NCBI RefSeq assembly: GCF_011777505.1
Contig: NZ_JAATJT010000003.1
Coordinates: forward strand, 372,001-436,000
Reading direction: 5' to 3'
From: Gaetbulibacter sp. S0825
GTDB lineage: Bacteria > Bacteroidota > Bacteroidia > Flavobacteriales > Flavobacteriaceae
Length of the DNA: 64,000 nucleotides
Part shown: piece after piece, positions 46,365-55,738 of the stretch
How the letters are laid out: each line of letters begins with the position of its first letter
Position numbering within the stretch: position 1 is the first letter of the stretch
Notes under the pieces: generated by a model
Databases searched by the model: none
The model's input: the letters and a program-made list of their open reading frames with translations, nothing else
Told to the model about the DNA's origin: nothing
Made by a program: the position numbers and the translations under genes

Positions 46365-46436
46365 AGCCAATGACGGGATTTGAACCCGTGACCTCTTCCT
46401 TACCAAGGAAACGCTCTACCCCTGAGCTACACCGGC
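46365..46436 (-). tRNA. tRNA-Thr (anticodon GGT)
   Basis: Minus strand cloverleaf: acceptor gccggtg / cattggc (two G-T wobbles), anticodon stem tttcc / ggaag with loop TTGGTAA, TpsiC gttcaaatc. It is 64 bp upstream of the tuf start and probably cotranscribed with it. Confidence 0.97.
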
Positions 46437-46449
46437 CAAAAAAAATTAG

Positions 46450-46522
46450 AGCGGGAGACCGGGTTCGAACCGGCGACATTCAGCTTGGAAGGCTGACGCT
46501 CTACCAACTGAGCTACTCCCGC
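46450..46522 (-). tRNA. tRNA-Gly (anticodon TCC)
   Basis: Minus strand: acceptor gcgggag / ctcccgc, anticodon stem tcagc / gctga with loop CTTCCAA, TpsiC gttcgaacc. 13 bp from tRNA-Thr(GGT). Confidence 0.97.
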
Positions 46523-46548
46523 AATTTTTTTTTAAATCCTTTAAAAAG

Positions 46549-46631
46549 TGGGGAGAGCAGGATTCGAACCTGCGAAGGTGAAAACCAACAGATTTACAGT
46601 CTGTCCTCGTTGGCCGCTTGAGTATCTCCCC
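46549..46631 (-). tRNA. tRNA-Tyr (anticodon GTA)
   Basis: Minus strand, 83 nt with a long variable arm: acceptor ggggaga / tctcccc, anticodon stem acaga / tctgt with loop CTGTAAA, TpsiC gttcgaatc. Confidence 0.97.
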
Positions 46632-46666
46632 AATTATAAAAAATCATCAGTCTTTAAAAGAACTTG

Positions 46667-46740
46667 AGCCGATGGAGGGACTCGAACCCACGACCTGCTG
46701 ATTACAAATCAGCTGCTCTAGCCAGCTGAGCTACATCGGC
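46667..46740 (-). tRNA. tRNA-Thr (anticodon TGT)
   Basis: Minus strand: acceptor gccgatg / catcggc, anticodon stem gctga / tcagc with loop TTTGTAA, TpsiC gttcgagtc. First gene of the tRNA-tuf operon; the promoter is at 46792-46820. Confidence 0.97.
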
Positions 46741-46762
46741 TTAATTTGTTGTTTTTAACGCA

Positions 46763-46790
46763 ACAAAAAGTCCGCTATTTCTAACGGACT
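46763..46790 (-). terminator. Terminator of hpf
   Basis: Arms agtccg / cggact (46769-46790) followed by five T on the minus strand. It overlaps the expected transcription start of the tRNA-tuf operon, so hpf termination and tRNA initiation share the site. Confidence 0.7.
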
Positions 46791-46791
46791 G

Positions 46792-46820
46792 CAAATGTAT
46801 ATATATTTTTTTTTAATCAA
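46792..46820 (-). promoter_or_regulatory. Promoter of the tRNA-tuf operon
   Basis: Minus strand TTG (46820-46818), 18-bp AT-rich spacer, TACATTTG (46799-46792): a full match to the Bacteroidota TTG/TAnnTTTG housekeeping promoter, 52 bp before tRNA-Thr(TGT). Confidence 0.75.
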
Positions 46821-46842
46821 AACATTTTTCGAGAAATTTTCT

Positions 46843-47145
46843 CTATAAATATGTTCTTAATTTTTCTTTTCGTTTTTTTAGCTGTCTTTGTAGTGATGCA
46901 ACTGCCATATCTGTGCCTTCTTCAAACGTTTTGCATTGTTTTTTTACAACGAAACTATCTCCTGGCACATGTACCTTAGCTTCAAATATCTTATTTTCTT
47001 TATCACTTGTGTTTTCAACTTTTAGAAATACATCAGATTTTATGACTTTATCATAATACATTTCTAACTTGTCCATTCGTTTTTGAATAAAGTCTATTAA
47101 TTTTTGATCTGCATTGAAGTTAACTGATTGCGTGTTTACTTTCAT
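46843..47145 (-). CDS. hpf: Ribosome hibernation-promoting factor, short form (HPF/RaiA)
   Basis: 100 residues. Binds the 30S decoding region and stalls translation in stationary phase. Pattern VNTQSVNFNADQKLIDFIQKRM at the start and a basic C-terminus (LQRQLKKRKEKLRTYL); HPF fold beta-alpha-beta-beta-beta-alpha. The short type without the dimerising C-terminal domain. 37 bp from xerC upstream, so they may be cotranscribed. Confidence 0.93.
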   Translation of the reverse strand: MKVNTQSVNFNADQKLIDFIQKRMDKLEMYYDKVIKSDVFLKVENTSDKENKIFEAKVHVPGDSFVVKKQCKTFEEGTDMAVASLQRQLKKRKEKLRTYL

Positions 47146-47182
47146 ATTCTAATTCTTTTTAGTTAGACAATATTTGTAGTGT

Positions 47183-48070
47183 TTATTTATTTCTTGGATG
47201 TGATTTTGCATATACTTTTTTAAGTTCGGCAATACTATTATGAGTATAAACTTGAGTAGCAGCTAAACTGGAATGCCCAAGTAGCTCTTTAACAGCATTT
47301 AAATCGGCACCTTGATTTAGTAAGTGAGTTGCAAATGAATGCCTTAATATATGTGGACTCTTTTTTACTTTAGTTGATGCCTTACTAAAATAGTTATTTA
47401 TTATTCTGTAAACAAGAGTTTCGTAAATTTTATGACCCTTTTTGGTTAGAAATAAGGTTTCTTTATCTACAATCTTTTCTAATCTATTTCTATTACTTAT
47501 ATATACTTTAATTGTATCCAATACAGATTCTAATAACGGTAAATAGCGTTCCTTATTTCTCTTTCCTAAAACTTTAAGCGTTTTATTAGCTTCATCAACA
47601 TCTTTTAATTGCAATTGCACTAACTCTATACGTCTAATTCCTGTGGAGTAAAACAATTCGATAATTAACTTGTCCCTTATACCTTCAAATGAATTATCAA
47701 AATTGAATTCATCTAGTACCATGTTCACTTCGTTTTTAGAAAAAGGAATTTGAACTTTTTTACTAACCTTGAGAGCTTTATGCTTTGATAATGGGTTCGC
47801 CTTAACTACCTCAGTCTTTATTAGAAATTTATAATACGAATTTAATGATGATATTTTTCTATTTACAGTTCTGTTTTCTAAACCAGAATCTACCAAACTA
47901 ATAATCCAACTTCTAATTTGCGAATAGTTTGCTTTATTTATGTTTTCTTGATTAAAAGTTTCGTAATTAAATTTTGTGAAGTTTTTCAAGTCCTTAGTAT
48001 AAGCATTAACTGTATGCTTTGAGTATTTCTTCTCTAATAAAAGATAATCATTAAAAGACGATAAGGACAT
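47183..48070 (-). CDS. xerC: Tyrosine recombinase XerC-type
   Basis: 295 residues. Catalytic set Arg146 (TGIRRIEL), Lys170, His240 and Arg243 (HILRH), His266 (LLGHSSLAATQVY) and Tyr275 are in the expected positions, with an N-terminal SAM-like domain (about 1-95). It probably resolves chromosome dimers at dif, although a mobile-element integrase cannot be excluded from sequence alone. The chromosomal context (rpsU before, hpf after) favours the housekeeping role. Confidence 0.92.
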   Translation of the reverse strand: MSLSSFNDYLLLEKKYSKHTVNAYTKDLKNFTKFNYETFNQENINKANYSQIRSWIISLVDSGLENRTVNRKISSLNSYYKFLIKTEVVKANPLSKHKALKVSKKVQIPFSKNEVNMVLDEFNFDNSFEGIRDKLIIELFYSTGIRRIELVQLQLKDVDEANKTLKVLGKRNKERYLPLLESVLDTIKVYISNRNRLEKIVDKETLFLTKKGHKIYETLVYRIINNYFSKASTKVKKSPHILRHSFATHLLNQGADLNAVKELLGHSSLAATQVYTHNSIAELKKVYAKSHPRNK

Positions 48071-48130
48071 TTTTAAATTTTAGGTTGTTTAAAAGTACAA
48101 AACTTTAAAGTACCATATATATTATGTATA

Positions 48131-48163
48131 AAAAAAACCCACAATATAAATTGTGGGTTTTTA
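48131..48163 (-). terminator. Terminator after rpsU
   Basis: Arms aaaaacccacaa / ttgtgggttttt with a six-base loop. T run on the minus side (A run at 48131-48137). Confidence 0.88.
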
Positions 48164-48182
48164 AGTATTTGTTTATTGGGTT

Positions 48183-48377
48183 TTAGACTTCTTCTGAATC
48201 TCTTAACCTTTGAATGTATTGCGCTTTTTGAATTTGAGCTCTACGTGCAACTGAAGGTTTTGTAAACTGCTTACGCGTTTGCAACATACGCTTTGTTCCA
48301 GTTTTGTCAAACTTTCTCTTAAAACGCTTAAGTGCTCTATCTATATTTTCTCCTTCTTTAATTGGTATTATTAACAT
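48183..48377 (-). CDS. rpsU: 30S ribosomal protein S21
   Basis: 64 residues, basic. Starts MLIIPIKEGENIDRALKRFKRKFDKTG and ends with a tail of the Bacteroidota type (KAQYIQRLRDSEEV). Binds 16S rRNA near the Shine-Dalgarno site of the small subunit; anti-SD occlusion by this protein in Bacteroidota fits the weak SD use seen across the window. Confidence 0.96.
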   Translation of the reverse strand: MLIIPIKEGENIDRALKRFKRKFDKTGTKRMLQTRKQFTKPSVARRAQIQKAQYIQRLRDSEEV

Positions 48378-48457
48378 AGTGTCTTAACCTCCTCTCTTTT
48401 AGAATTTTTGGATTGCAAATATATAATTTATTATAAAACTACAAATGCAATTATATT

Positions 48458-49597
48458 TTATTTTAAAATATTTCTGGCTATGACTAATTTTTGAATTTCT
48501 GTAGTACCTTCTCCAATAGTACATAACTTAGAATCTCTATAAAATTTTTCTACAGGAAACTCTTTGGTATACCCATAACCTCCGTGAATTTGTACTGCAT
48601 CGTTAGCAACTTTTACACATACTTCACTTGCGTACATTTTAGACATGGCTCCAATGGTAGTCATGCGTTCGCCTGCATTTTTTTTAGATGCAGCCTTATG
48701 CAACAATAGTTCGGAGGCTTCAATTTCGGTAGCCATATCTGCTAACTTAAATGAAATCCCTTGAAAACTAGAAATAGGTTTACCGAATTGATGGCGTTCT
48801 TTAGAATATTTTAAGGATGCTTCATAGGCTCCTTTTGATATCCCTAGAGACAAAGCTCCAATAGATATTCGTCCTCCATCCAAAACTTTTAATGATTGAA
48901 TAAATCCTTCGCCTTCTTCTCCTAACATATTGTCTTTATGTATACGACAATTATCAAATACCAATTCAGCGGTTTCACTTGCTCGCATTCCTAATTTGTC
49001 TTCTTTCTTTCCAGAAGTAAATCCTGGTGTGCCTTTTTCTATTACAAAAGCAGACATGCCACGAGAATCACCTTTATCTCCTGTTCTTGCTATTACTACA
49101 GCAACATCACCACTTTTTCCATGAGTAATAAAATTCTTTGCACCATTAAGCACATAATAGTCTCCATCTTTAACAGCTGTAGTATTCATTCCTCCAGCAT
49201 CACTTCCTGTATTATGCTCAGTTAATCCCCAAGCACCAATCCATTCGGCCGATGTTAGTTTTGGCAACCATTTTTGTTTTTGTGCTTCATTTCCAAAATA
49301 ATAAATATGACCAGTACAAAGCGAATTATGAGCTGCTACTGATAATCCTATTGAAGGGTCAACTTTTGAAATTTCTTCTATAATCGCAATATATTCATGA
49401 TATCCAAATCCAGAGCCTCCATATTTCTCATCTACAAAAACGCCCATAAAGCCCATTTCTCCAGCTTTTTTAAAAACCTCTACAGGGAAAATTTGAGCTT
49501 CATCCCATTCCATAATATTGGGTCTAATATATTGTTCTGAAAAATCTTTAGCTGAAGCTGCAATTAGTAATTGCTCTTCACTATAATTAAAATTCAT
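48458..49597 (-). CDS. Acyl-CoA dehydrogenase
   Basis: 379 residues. FAD flavoenzyme of fatty-acid or branched-chain amino-acid catabolism that introduces a trans-2,3 double bond. The signature GAKNFITHG with the conserved WxLTEHNTGSDAGG before it (about 133-150) and the second signature QIHGGYGYTKEFPVEKFYRDSK (about 338-358) are present. The catalytic Glu is at about 363 in IGEGTTEIQ. Chain-length preference cannot be told. Single gene; the HhH gene follows 20 bp away. Confidence 0.95.
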   Translation of the reverse strand: MNFNYSEEQLLIAASAKDFSEQYIRPNIMEWDEAQIFPVEVFKKAGEMGFMGVFVDEKYGGSGFGYHEYIAIIEEISKVDPSIGLSVAAHNSLCTGHIYYFGNEAQKQKWLPKLTSAEWIGAWGLTEHNTGSDAGGMNTTAVKDGDYYVLNGAKNFITHGKSGDVAVVIARTGDKGDSRGMSAFVIEKGTPGFTSGKKEDKLGMRASETAELVFDNCRIHKDNMLGEEGEGFIQSLKVLDGGRISIGALSLGISKGAYEASLKYSKERHQFGKPISSFQGISFKLADMATEIEASELLLHKAASKKNAGERMTTIGAMSKMYASEVCVKVANDAVQIHGGYGYTKEFPVEKFYRDSKLCTIGEGTTEIQKLVIARNILK

Positions 49598-49617
49598 AGC
49601 TATGTAATTGGTACTTA

Positions 49618-50487
49618 TTAATTGAGTGTCAAATATAATTTAATTATCTCAATTTTATCTACTGGAAAGTTTTTTACTTTGGTTAATTCGTCCAAAGATT
49701 TAAATCCTTCTCTTAAGGTTCTTTGGTCTAAAATTTCGTAAGCAATCTCGTAGTCTATATGTTGTACAGTCACAAGCTGTTCAATAGAAGCAGTGTTTAA
49801 TCCAATCTTTTTTATTTGTCTTGGTGTTTTTACTGCAAATTCGTTTAACAATCTTTGTAAAACTTCTGGAGAAATTCCATAGACATCTTGTAACTGAATA
49901 TCATCAATAAAACCACCTTCGAACTTATTTCTAAACTTAATAATTCTATCTGATAATTTTTCTCCAATCCCATTAATTATCTGTAATTGTTTTGATGTTG
50001 CTGTGTTTAAATCTATTTTTTGTGTAAATGTTTTAGGTGTATCATTTTGATATTTAAAACTAGAGGTTGGTTTAGGATTTGTGACCCATTCTGGGAATTT
50101 AAAATATGGAGATATACTATTTAATAAAGAATCGGAAACCTTAGTAACATCTTGAAATTGTTTTGCTGAATTCACCCATTTGTTCTGCTCTCGAAATTTT
50201 AATAGCCTATCTATTTCATCAGGAGTCATTCCTAAAGTGTACCCTTTATAATCGGTAATATAATTTGGATTGAATGGAAATATTTTAGTTTGCTGCGATT
50301 CTATTTCAACCAATCGCAACGAGTCTATTTCGTTCTGGAATGCATTTAATTCATCCTTGTTAACAGATACATCTTTAGAAGAGAAGTCTACAAAATAATA
50401 TAGACTTTGCATAATAAAAATGATTAACAATAATAAAAAAATCCCACTTCGTTGTCCTTTTGTGAACTTGAAATGGGATTTTTTCAT
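49618..50487 (-). CDS. Helix-hairpin-helix protein (ComEA-like)
   Basis: 289 residues. One N-terminal membrane anchor (GIFLLLLIIFIMQSLYYFVDF, about 14-34). At least two HhH pairs: about 165-225 (DLNTATSKQLQIINGIGEKLSDRIIKFRNKFEG) and about 230-289 (GLNTASIEQLVTVQHIDYEIAYEIL). An earlier degenerate unit is at about 75-110. ComEA-type HhH binds double-stranded DNA in the periplasm and helps natural uptake. Gene order gives no competence link. Confidence 0.88.
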   Translation of the reverse strand: MKKSHFKFTKGQRSGIFLLLLIIFIMQSLYYFVDFSSKDVSVNKDELNAFQNEIDSLRLVEIESQQTKIFPFNPNYITDYKGYTLGMTPDEIDRLLKFREQNKWVNSAKQFQDVTKVSDSLLNSISPYFKFPEWVTNPKPTSSFKYQNDTPKTFTQKIDLNTATSKQLQIINGIGEKLSDRIIKFRNKFEGGFIDDIQLQDVYGISPEVLQRLLNEFAVKTPRQIKKIGLNTASIEQLVTVQHIDYEIAYEILDQRTLREGFKSLDELTKVKNFPVDKIEIIKLYLTLN

Positions 50488-50503
50488 AATATTTTAGTTT
50501 GGC

Positions 50504-52132
50504 TTATTCTTTATTACTCCTAATTGCCGAAAGATACTTAGTCATTTCTTCTCTTACCTTAGGGAATAAGAAGAACAGACCTATCATATTAGGGAATACT
50601 AAAGCTAGTATCATTGCATCAGAGAATTTAATAACCGCATCCAGTGTAGCAGCAGCTCCAATAACAACAAATATTAAGAAAAGAAGCTTGTAAACTAAAT
50701 CAGCTCTTTTTCCTTTACCGAATAAATATTTCCAAGATTGAAGTCCATAATAAGACCAAGAAATCATTGTAGAAAAAGCAAATAAAACAATTGCAATAGT
50801 AAGTATATATGAGAATCCTGGGATTACAGAATCAAAGGCCTGAGAGGTTAAATCTACACCTCCTAATTGTCCACCTCCGTTCAAAATCACACTACTTCCA
50901 TCTACGGCTCCATACTCAAATACACTTTGCATATTAGTTCCATCTATATTAAAGAAAATAATTACTAAAGCCGTCATTGTACAAATAACAACAGTATCAA
51001 TAAATGGCTCTAATAATGCCACAACACCTTCAGATGCTGGGTATTTAGTTTTTACAGCTGAATGTGCAATTGCAGCAGAACCTGCTCCTGCTTCATTTGA
51101 GAAAGCAGCACGTTGGAAACCAACAATAATTACTCCAACAAAACCACCAAGGCCAGCCATAGGTGTAAATGCTCCTTTAAATATTAATCCAAAAGCGTCG
51201 TCTATATAACTAAAGTTTGCGAAAATAATCACAAGTGCAGCTAACACATAAATTCCAGCCATGAAAGGCACTATTTTTTCTGTGATTTTAGCTATTCTCT
51301 TTATTCCTCCAATAATTACTATTCCTACTAATACAGCAAGTACAGCACCAATGATTAGACCTGTTGCGCCTCCTGATATCCCAAATAAAGAACTCAACTG
51401 AACTGCAGCTTGGTTTGATTGAAATGCATTTCCTCCACCAAACGATGCACCTACACACAAGATAGCAAATAACACTCCTAATACTTTTCCAATTCCAGTA
51501 AAACCTCTTTCTTTTAGCCCTTTTGACATATAATACATTGGACCACCGTAAACTGTTCCATCTTCACCTACATCTCTATATTTTACACCAAGTGTACATT
51601 CAACAAACTTAGTTGCCATACCTATCAATCCACAAACAATCATCCAAAATGTAGCTCCAGGACCACCTAAAGCAATCGCCACTGCTACACCAGCGATATT
51701 TCCCAAACCAACGGTTCCAGAAACTGCTGTTGCTAATGCTTGAAAATGCGATACTTCTCCCTCTTGACTTTCATCTCTAATAGTTTCAATTGCATCACCT
51801 CCTGGAGTTGAATCACCATAAGCTGGTTCTACTACTGGATGATCAATATCATCATACTTACCTCTTACAGTGTTAATTGCCAATCCAAATTTTGTAATAC
51901 TTGGAAACTTAAAGTAAATTGTAAAAAAAGTTGCTCCAACAACCAATAAAATCACAACAAAAGGGACATTGTATTCACCTATTGGCACTGTTGTTAATAC
52001 AAAACCTTCCCACCAAGTTGCAATTGGCATAAAAGCATCATTGACTTTTTCGTCTAGTCCTTTTTCTGCTTCTTGAGCAAAGGTTAAAAGAGGCAACATT
52101 AAAGTAAATATTGAAAGAAAATATTTCTTCAT
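50504..52132 (-). CDS. Alanine/glycine:cation symporter (AGCS family)
   Basis: 542 residues with an unusual N-terminal signal peptide (MKKYFLSIFTLMLPLLTFAQE) before the usual family start. About 11 helices. AGCS hallmark TAVSGTVGLGNIAGVAVAIALGGPGATFWM (about 135-165) and AAFSNEAGAGSAAIAHSAVKTKYPASEG (about 355-382) are complete. Imports alanine or glycine with Na+. The HhH gene lies 16 bp downstream on the same strand. Confidence 0.94.
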   Translation of the reverse strand: MKKYFLSIFTLMLPLLTFAQEAEKGLDEKVNDAFMPIATWWEGFVLTTVPIGEYNVPFVVILLVVGATFFTIYFKFPSITKFGLAINTVRGKYDDIDHPVVEPAYGDSTPGGDAIETIRDESQEGEVSHFQALATAVSGTVGLGNIAGVAVAIALGGPGATFWMIVCGLIGMATKFVECTLGVKYRDVGEDGTVYGGPMYYMSKGLKERGFTGIGKVLGVLFAILCVGASFGGGNAFQSNQAAVQLSSLFGISGGATGLIIGAVLAVLVGIVIIGGIKRIAKITEKIVPFMAGIYVLAALVIIFANFSYIDDAFGLIFKGAFTPMAGLGGFVGVIIVGFQRAAFSNEAGAGSAAIAHSAVKTKYPASEGVVALLEPFIDTVVICTMTALVIIFFNIDGTNMQSVFEYGAVDGSSVILNGGGQLGGVDLTSQAFDSVIPGFSYILTIAIVLFAFSTMISWSYYGLQSWKYLFGKGKRADLVYKLLFLIFVVIGAAATLDAVIKFSDAMILALVFPNMIGLFFLFPKVREEMTKYLSAIRSNKE

Positions 52133-52255
52133 AATTAAAAATTATTAGTTAGTTTAATTTATTAAAATCGTTAGTTTAAGTTAGCAAGATGCTAAAAAAA
52201 AATGAGTTTTTAAAGTATAATGGTAATTTAACATTGTGTTTCGCTAGCAAAAAGC

Positions 52256-53284
52256 CTACTCTACTTCAATATTATATAGTGAATTTAGCTTCTGGATTTG
52301 TTCTGGTCGTCCTAAAACTATCACTTTAGAATTAGGCACTAATTTGAGTTCCGCTTCTGGGTTTATTAGGTACTCTCCTTTTTCGTTTTTGAAACCTATA
52401 ACATTACAGCCTGTTTTTTTACGTAAATCTAGATCTCTTATAGTTTTAATTTCTGAAGTGTTATATAGTTTTTCTACTGAAACCTCTTCTATATTTATAT
52501 TGGTTTCGCCAATAATGGAGAGATTATCAATAAACTCCAATAAATCAGGAACTACAACCAAGGATGCCATGTGGTCACCTCCAATTTTATCTGGCAATAT
52601 TACATTATTAGCTCCAGCCAGTTTTAATTTTCCATAGGTGGTTTCTTGTGATGCTCGACTTATAATACGCATGTCTTTATTTATTTGTCTTGCCGATAGT
52701 ACTACAAACACATTATCGGAATCATTTGGTAATGCTGAAATTAAACAATTTGCTCTATCTACTCCTGCTTTTAAAAGCATTTCGTCTTCATTTGCGTTTC
52801 CATGAACAAAAGGCACCATGTCACTTTGATGCTTATCAACCGTTTCCTTTTTTGCTTCAATAACGACAAAAGACCTTTTATGAGCTAAGAGCTTTTTAGC
52901 TGCTTGTTTTCCGTTTCTTCCGTAACCACAAATAATAACATGGTTTGAAAGTGCATCAATCTTTTTTTGCATCTTTTTTTGTTTTAGTTCTTCAAGATCG
53001 TTTTTGGTAATAATATATTCTGTAATCACTTTAATAGCATAACCTACAATAACTACGCTTGTTAAGATTAAGAATATAGTAAATATTTTAGATTCGGGAT
53101 CTAAGGGCTTAACCTCACCAAAGCCCACTGTGGTAATTGTAATTACAGTCATATACAAGGAATCAATCCAACTGTAATTGGTCATAATTTTAAATCCTAT
53201 AACACCAATAAACAATAACGCAATTAAAAGAATAACTGCAATATTAATTTTAGATCTAAATACTTTTACTAAGGGATTTGTCAT
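52256..53284 (-). CDS. Potassium channel with RCK (TrkA-N/TrkA-C) domain
   Basis: 342 residues. Two membrane helices flank a pore loop with the selectivity filter TTVGFGE (51-57). An RCK Rossmann domain (about 110-240; HVIICGYGRNGKQAAKKLL) and a TrkA-C domain (about 255-342) follow. The GYGRNG glycine motif predicts NAD(H) or nucleotide gating, as in Kch/MthK. 3 bp after the PspC gene. Confidence 0.94.
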   Translation of the reverse strand: MTNPLVKVFRSKINIAVILLIALLFIGVIGFKIMTNYSWIDSLYMTVITITTVGFGEVKPLDPESKIFTIFLILTSVVIVGYAIKVITEYIITKNDLEELKQKKMQKKIDALSNHVIICGYGRNGKQAAKKLLAHKRSFVVIEAKKETVDKHQSDMVPFVHGNANEDEMLLKAGVDRANCLISALPNDSDNVFVVLSARQINKDMRIISRASQETTYGKLKLAGANNVILPDKIGGDHMASLVVVPDLLEFIDNLSIIGETNINIEEVSVEKLYNTSEIKTIRDLDLRKKTGCNVIGFKNEKGEYLINPEAELKLVPNSKVIVLGRPEQIQKLNSLYNIEVE

Positions 53285-53287
53285 AGG

Positions 53288-53515
53288 TTATAAATCGAAT
53301 ACTGAGCTTCGTTTAGTGTATAATAAATCTTTAATTCGCATCCAAAATGCTATAAATAAGTATAGTGCAAAACCAAACCCAAGGGTAACAAAGGTTAAGT
53401 ACATAAACGATGTTCTTACAACTTTAGCTCGAATCCCTAAGCGATCTGCAATACGTTGGCATACATAGTAACCATGCTTTTGAAAATAGAGTAAAGCCTT
53501 ATAAAAAACATTCAT
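53288..53515 (-). CDS. PspC domain protein
   Basis: 75 residues. PspC core: basic stretch RIADRLGIRAKVVRTSFMYLTFVTLG and a membrane helix (FMYLTFVTLGFGFALYLFIAFWM, about 37-59). Family members regulate the phage-shock response in enterobacteria but are often single genes in Bacteroidota with no PspA nearby, as here. The 3-bp gap to the K+ channel gene indicates a common transcript. Confidence 0.9.
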   Translation of the reverse strand: MNVFYKALLYFQKHGYYVCQRIADRLGIRAKVVRTSFMYLTFVTLGFGFALYLFIAFWMRIKDLLYTKRSSVFDL

Positions 53516-53620
53516 TTGGTGATTAATACTTTATTTAATTGTCAAATGTAATTGGCTAATTATAATATAGAAATATCGAACCTTTACATAAACTCATTTC
53601 ATACTGCAAGGTAATTAAAT

Positions 53621-54889
53621 CTATGAAATTAACGAACTTCCAATAGCACATTGTAAACATTTATTTTTGTCACAATACTCATTTTTTAATTGTAACAATG
53701 CTTGCGAATGAAATGCAGAAGCAGATATCTCTGCTAAAGTATTGAATTTGTTAACTATACTATTTTTTTCTGAAGGCAATTGTTGAATGATACTAAGAAT
53801 GATATCATTCTCTCCTTTTCCTTGATGCTTTGCGTAAGAAAACTTTAAAGGCACAATAGTATTGATAATTAAAAGATCAATAAACGATTTTGTGAGCTTT
53901 TTAACCGAGCGCTTAGATGTCTTATTAAAAGTGTAATGGGTTTCCCAAAACGAAGCTGTTTTTACATTGAAAATTGCATAAATATCTTCACTCGTTTTTG
54001 CTTCAGTTATTTTGGAAAATAAATTGTTGTGATTGTGATATAAATTTGCGAGTTGCGACAATCTAATGGTTGGGAAATTTGATGGACGCAATCTAAAAAA
54101 CTGGATTGGTAATACACCAATATTAGTAAGTTGAAACTTAGTTTTCAAGAACTTATATTCCTTTTGAAGCTCATTTAAATAATGTTCTTGAGCATCTGTA
54201 TCAAGCAATCCAGCTTGTCCAAACAATAAAGCTTCTAAACTTTGCTGTTTAGGTTGTTGTTTTCGTAATACTGAAAAATTGAATGAATTTGCCAAACTCA
54301 AAAAAGCATCACCATTGACTTTTAAACCAAAGTTTTTAGCAAGCATCTTAAACAGCGCTTCTTCCCAACTATTGCTAGATTGTTTTAAGAGCAATTCAAT
54401 ATCATTAGCTTTTCTTTCCAAACGTTCAAAATATAAACGCTCCAGCCAATTTTGCAAGACAAAATCATCTACAGCTGCAAAATCGTTTTCACAATTTATC
54501 CATCTTTGCTTTTTGGAAAACAGTTTTTCATAGCTTAATAAAACCTCTTTAGATACATAAGGTTTTAACTCAAGAGTTGGTATTATGGTTTTGTCTTTTC
54601 TATAGACTTCTATATCATGTTCCCAAACTACATGCAAAATTACATTGTCATAATTCTTATCGTTTTCATGATTGTGCACATACCAATCACTAGCATTAAT
54701 GTGCATTTCTACATTTCCTGCCCAGAGTTGTTCTCCAATACTAATTTGAGCATTAAAAAAATCTGGGCCAGCGTTAAAATTATGAATACCAACATTTTTA
54801 ACAACAATTGTTTCAGCTTCAGTTGTTTTCAATTCTAAGGCATGAAACTTTTTATATTTCCATATATGATGTAGAAAGTCTTCTTGCAT
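53621..54889 (-). CDS. DUF2851 family protein
   Basis: 422 residues. Begins MQEDFLHHIWKYKKF with the family block NAGPDFFNAQISIGEQLWAGNVEMHINASDW (about 38-70), very conserved in DUF2851 of Bacteroidota. The body is mostly helical, and the C-terminus has a Cys cluster (CDKNKCLQCAIG) that suggests metal binding. Function unknown. A 140-bp gap separates it from the NUDIX gene and holds nothing visible. Confidence 0.9.
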   Translation of the reverse strand: MQEDFLHHIWKYKKFHALELKTTEAETIVVKNVGIHNFNAGPDFFNAQISIGEQLWAGNVEMHINASDWYVHNHENDKNYDNVILHVVWEHDIEVYRKDKTIIPTLELKPYVSKEVLLSYEKLFSKKQRWINCENDFAAVDDFVLQNWLERLYFERLERKANDIELLLKQSSNSWEEALFKMLAKNFGLKVNGDAFLSLANSFNFSVLRKQQPKQQSLEALLFGQAGLLDTDAQEHYLNELQKEYKFLKTKFQLTNIGVLPIQFFRLRPSNFPTIRLSQLANLYHNHNNLFSKITEAKTSEDIYAIFNVKTASFWETHYTFNKTSKRSVKKLTKSFIDLLIINTIVPLKFSYAKHQGKGENDIILSIIQQLPSEKNSIVNKFNTLAEISASAFHSQALLQLKNEYCDKNKCLQCAIGSSLIS

Positions 54890-55029
54890 GTAACTAAATT
54901 AGCTAAAATAGTTGTAAGAGGAAATACGTATAACTACGTATTAATTCAATAGATTAAAATAGGTGCTTTAGTCGATTATTTTACAACAATTAAAAATCAT
55001 ATCATGATAATCAACACCTCCTTCTTAAT

Positions 55030-55611
55030 TCAAAATAATTCCCTAATATTAGCATAGCTATTTTCTAAAGCTTTGACTTGTTTTTTCTTTCCTAGCCATT
55101 CTACTTTAGTAATGCCTTCACTAGTTTCAGGTTTCAGCTTTCCGTTATAGGAAGTATGCATTTCAAACCAATGGGTGATTTTAATTTTATAACGTCCATT
55201 ACGCTTAAAAATATGGTAAGTTTTCTCTAATGGCTTTGTGATTTTAAGTCCTTTCACACCTGTTTCTTCTTCTACCTCACGAATAGCTCCTTCTTCAATA
55301 GTCTCTTTACTTTTAACACAGCCTTTAGGTAAATCCCATTTATCGTTTCGATAAATAAATAACACTTTCTCTTTATCATTAATTACTTTACCACCTCCAG
55401 CTATAACATTTGGAAACTTTTTTAGAAACTTTTTCAGAAGTTTTTTCTTATTAGGATGGTATAAGTAAACCCCTTTATTTTCGGTTTTTCGAAAATCACG
55501 AACCACTCTTGGCAAATCAACATATTTTAGAGGATACGTTTTGTAGAGTTTTCCTTTCGGAACTTCTGAAGTTAGTATGATAGGCTTGTTATTAACAAAA
55601 ACTTTATACAT
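55030..55611 (-). CDS. NUDIX hydrolase
   Basis: 193 residues from the ATG at 55611; the longer frame to 55647 lacks a sensible start signal. The Nudix box DLPKGCVKSKETIEEGAIREVEEETG (about 119-144) is complete, giving the metal-binding Glu residues. The N-terminal 90 residues are an unusual basic segment. It hydrolyses a nucleoside-diphosphate-linked substrate, type unknown. Confidence 0.88.
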   Translation of the reverse strand: MYKVFVNNKPIILTSEVPKGKLYKTYPLKYVDLPRVVRDFRKTENKGVYLYHPNKKKLLKKFLKKFPNVIAGGGKVINDKEKVLFIYRNDKWDLPKGCVKSKETIEEGAIREVEEETGVKGLKITKPLEKTYHIFKRNGRYKIKITHWFEMHTSYNGKLKPETSEGITKVEWLGKKKQVKALENSYANIRELF

Positions 55612-55738
55612 GGTATATATTAAGGTTAGGTAATGTAAAAATATCAATTTTTAATTCAAAGGAGGTCAACTACAAAAAAATATTTTATTCAAGATTTTTT
55701 CATTTCCTAAAAATAAATTTATACGTAGTTTTGCAGCT

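Noticed and set aside
46370-46621. 83-codon reading frame on the plus strand
   Set aside because: It is the antisense of three tRNA genes (Thr, Gly, Tyr); the peptide is a well-known spurious product of such regions.
47183-48070. Mobile-element integrase
   Set aside because: Although a tyrosine recombinase, there are no flanking repeats, att sites or cargo genes, and the rpsU-xerC-hpf context is chromosomal.
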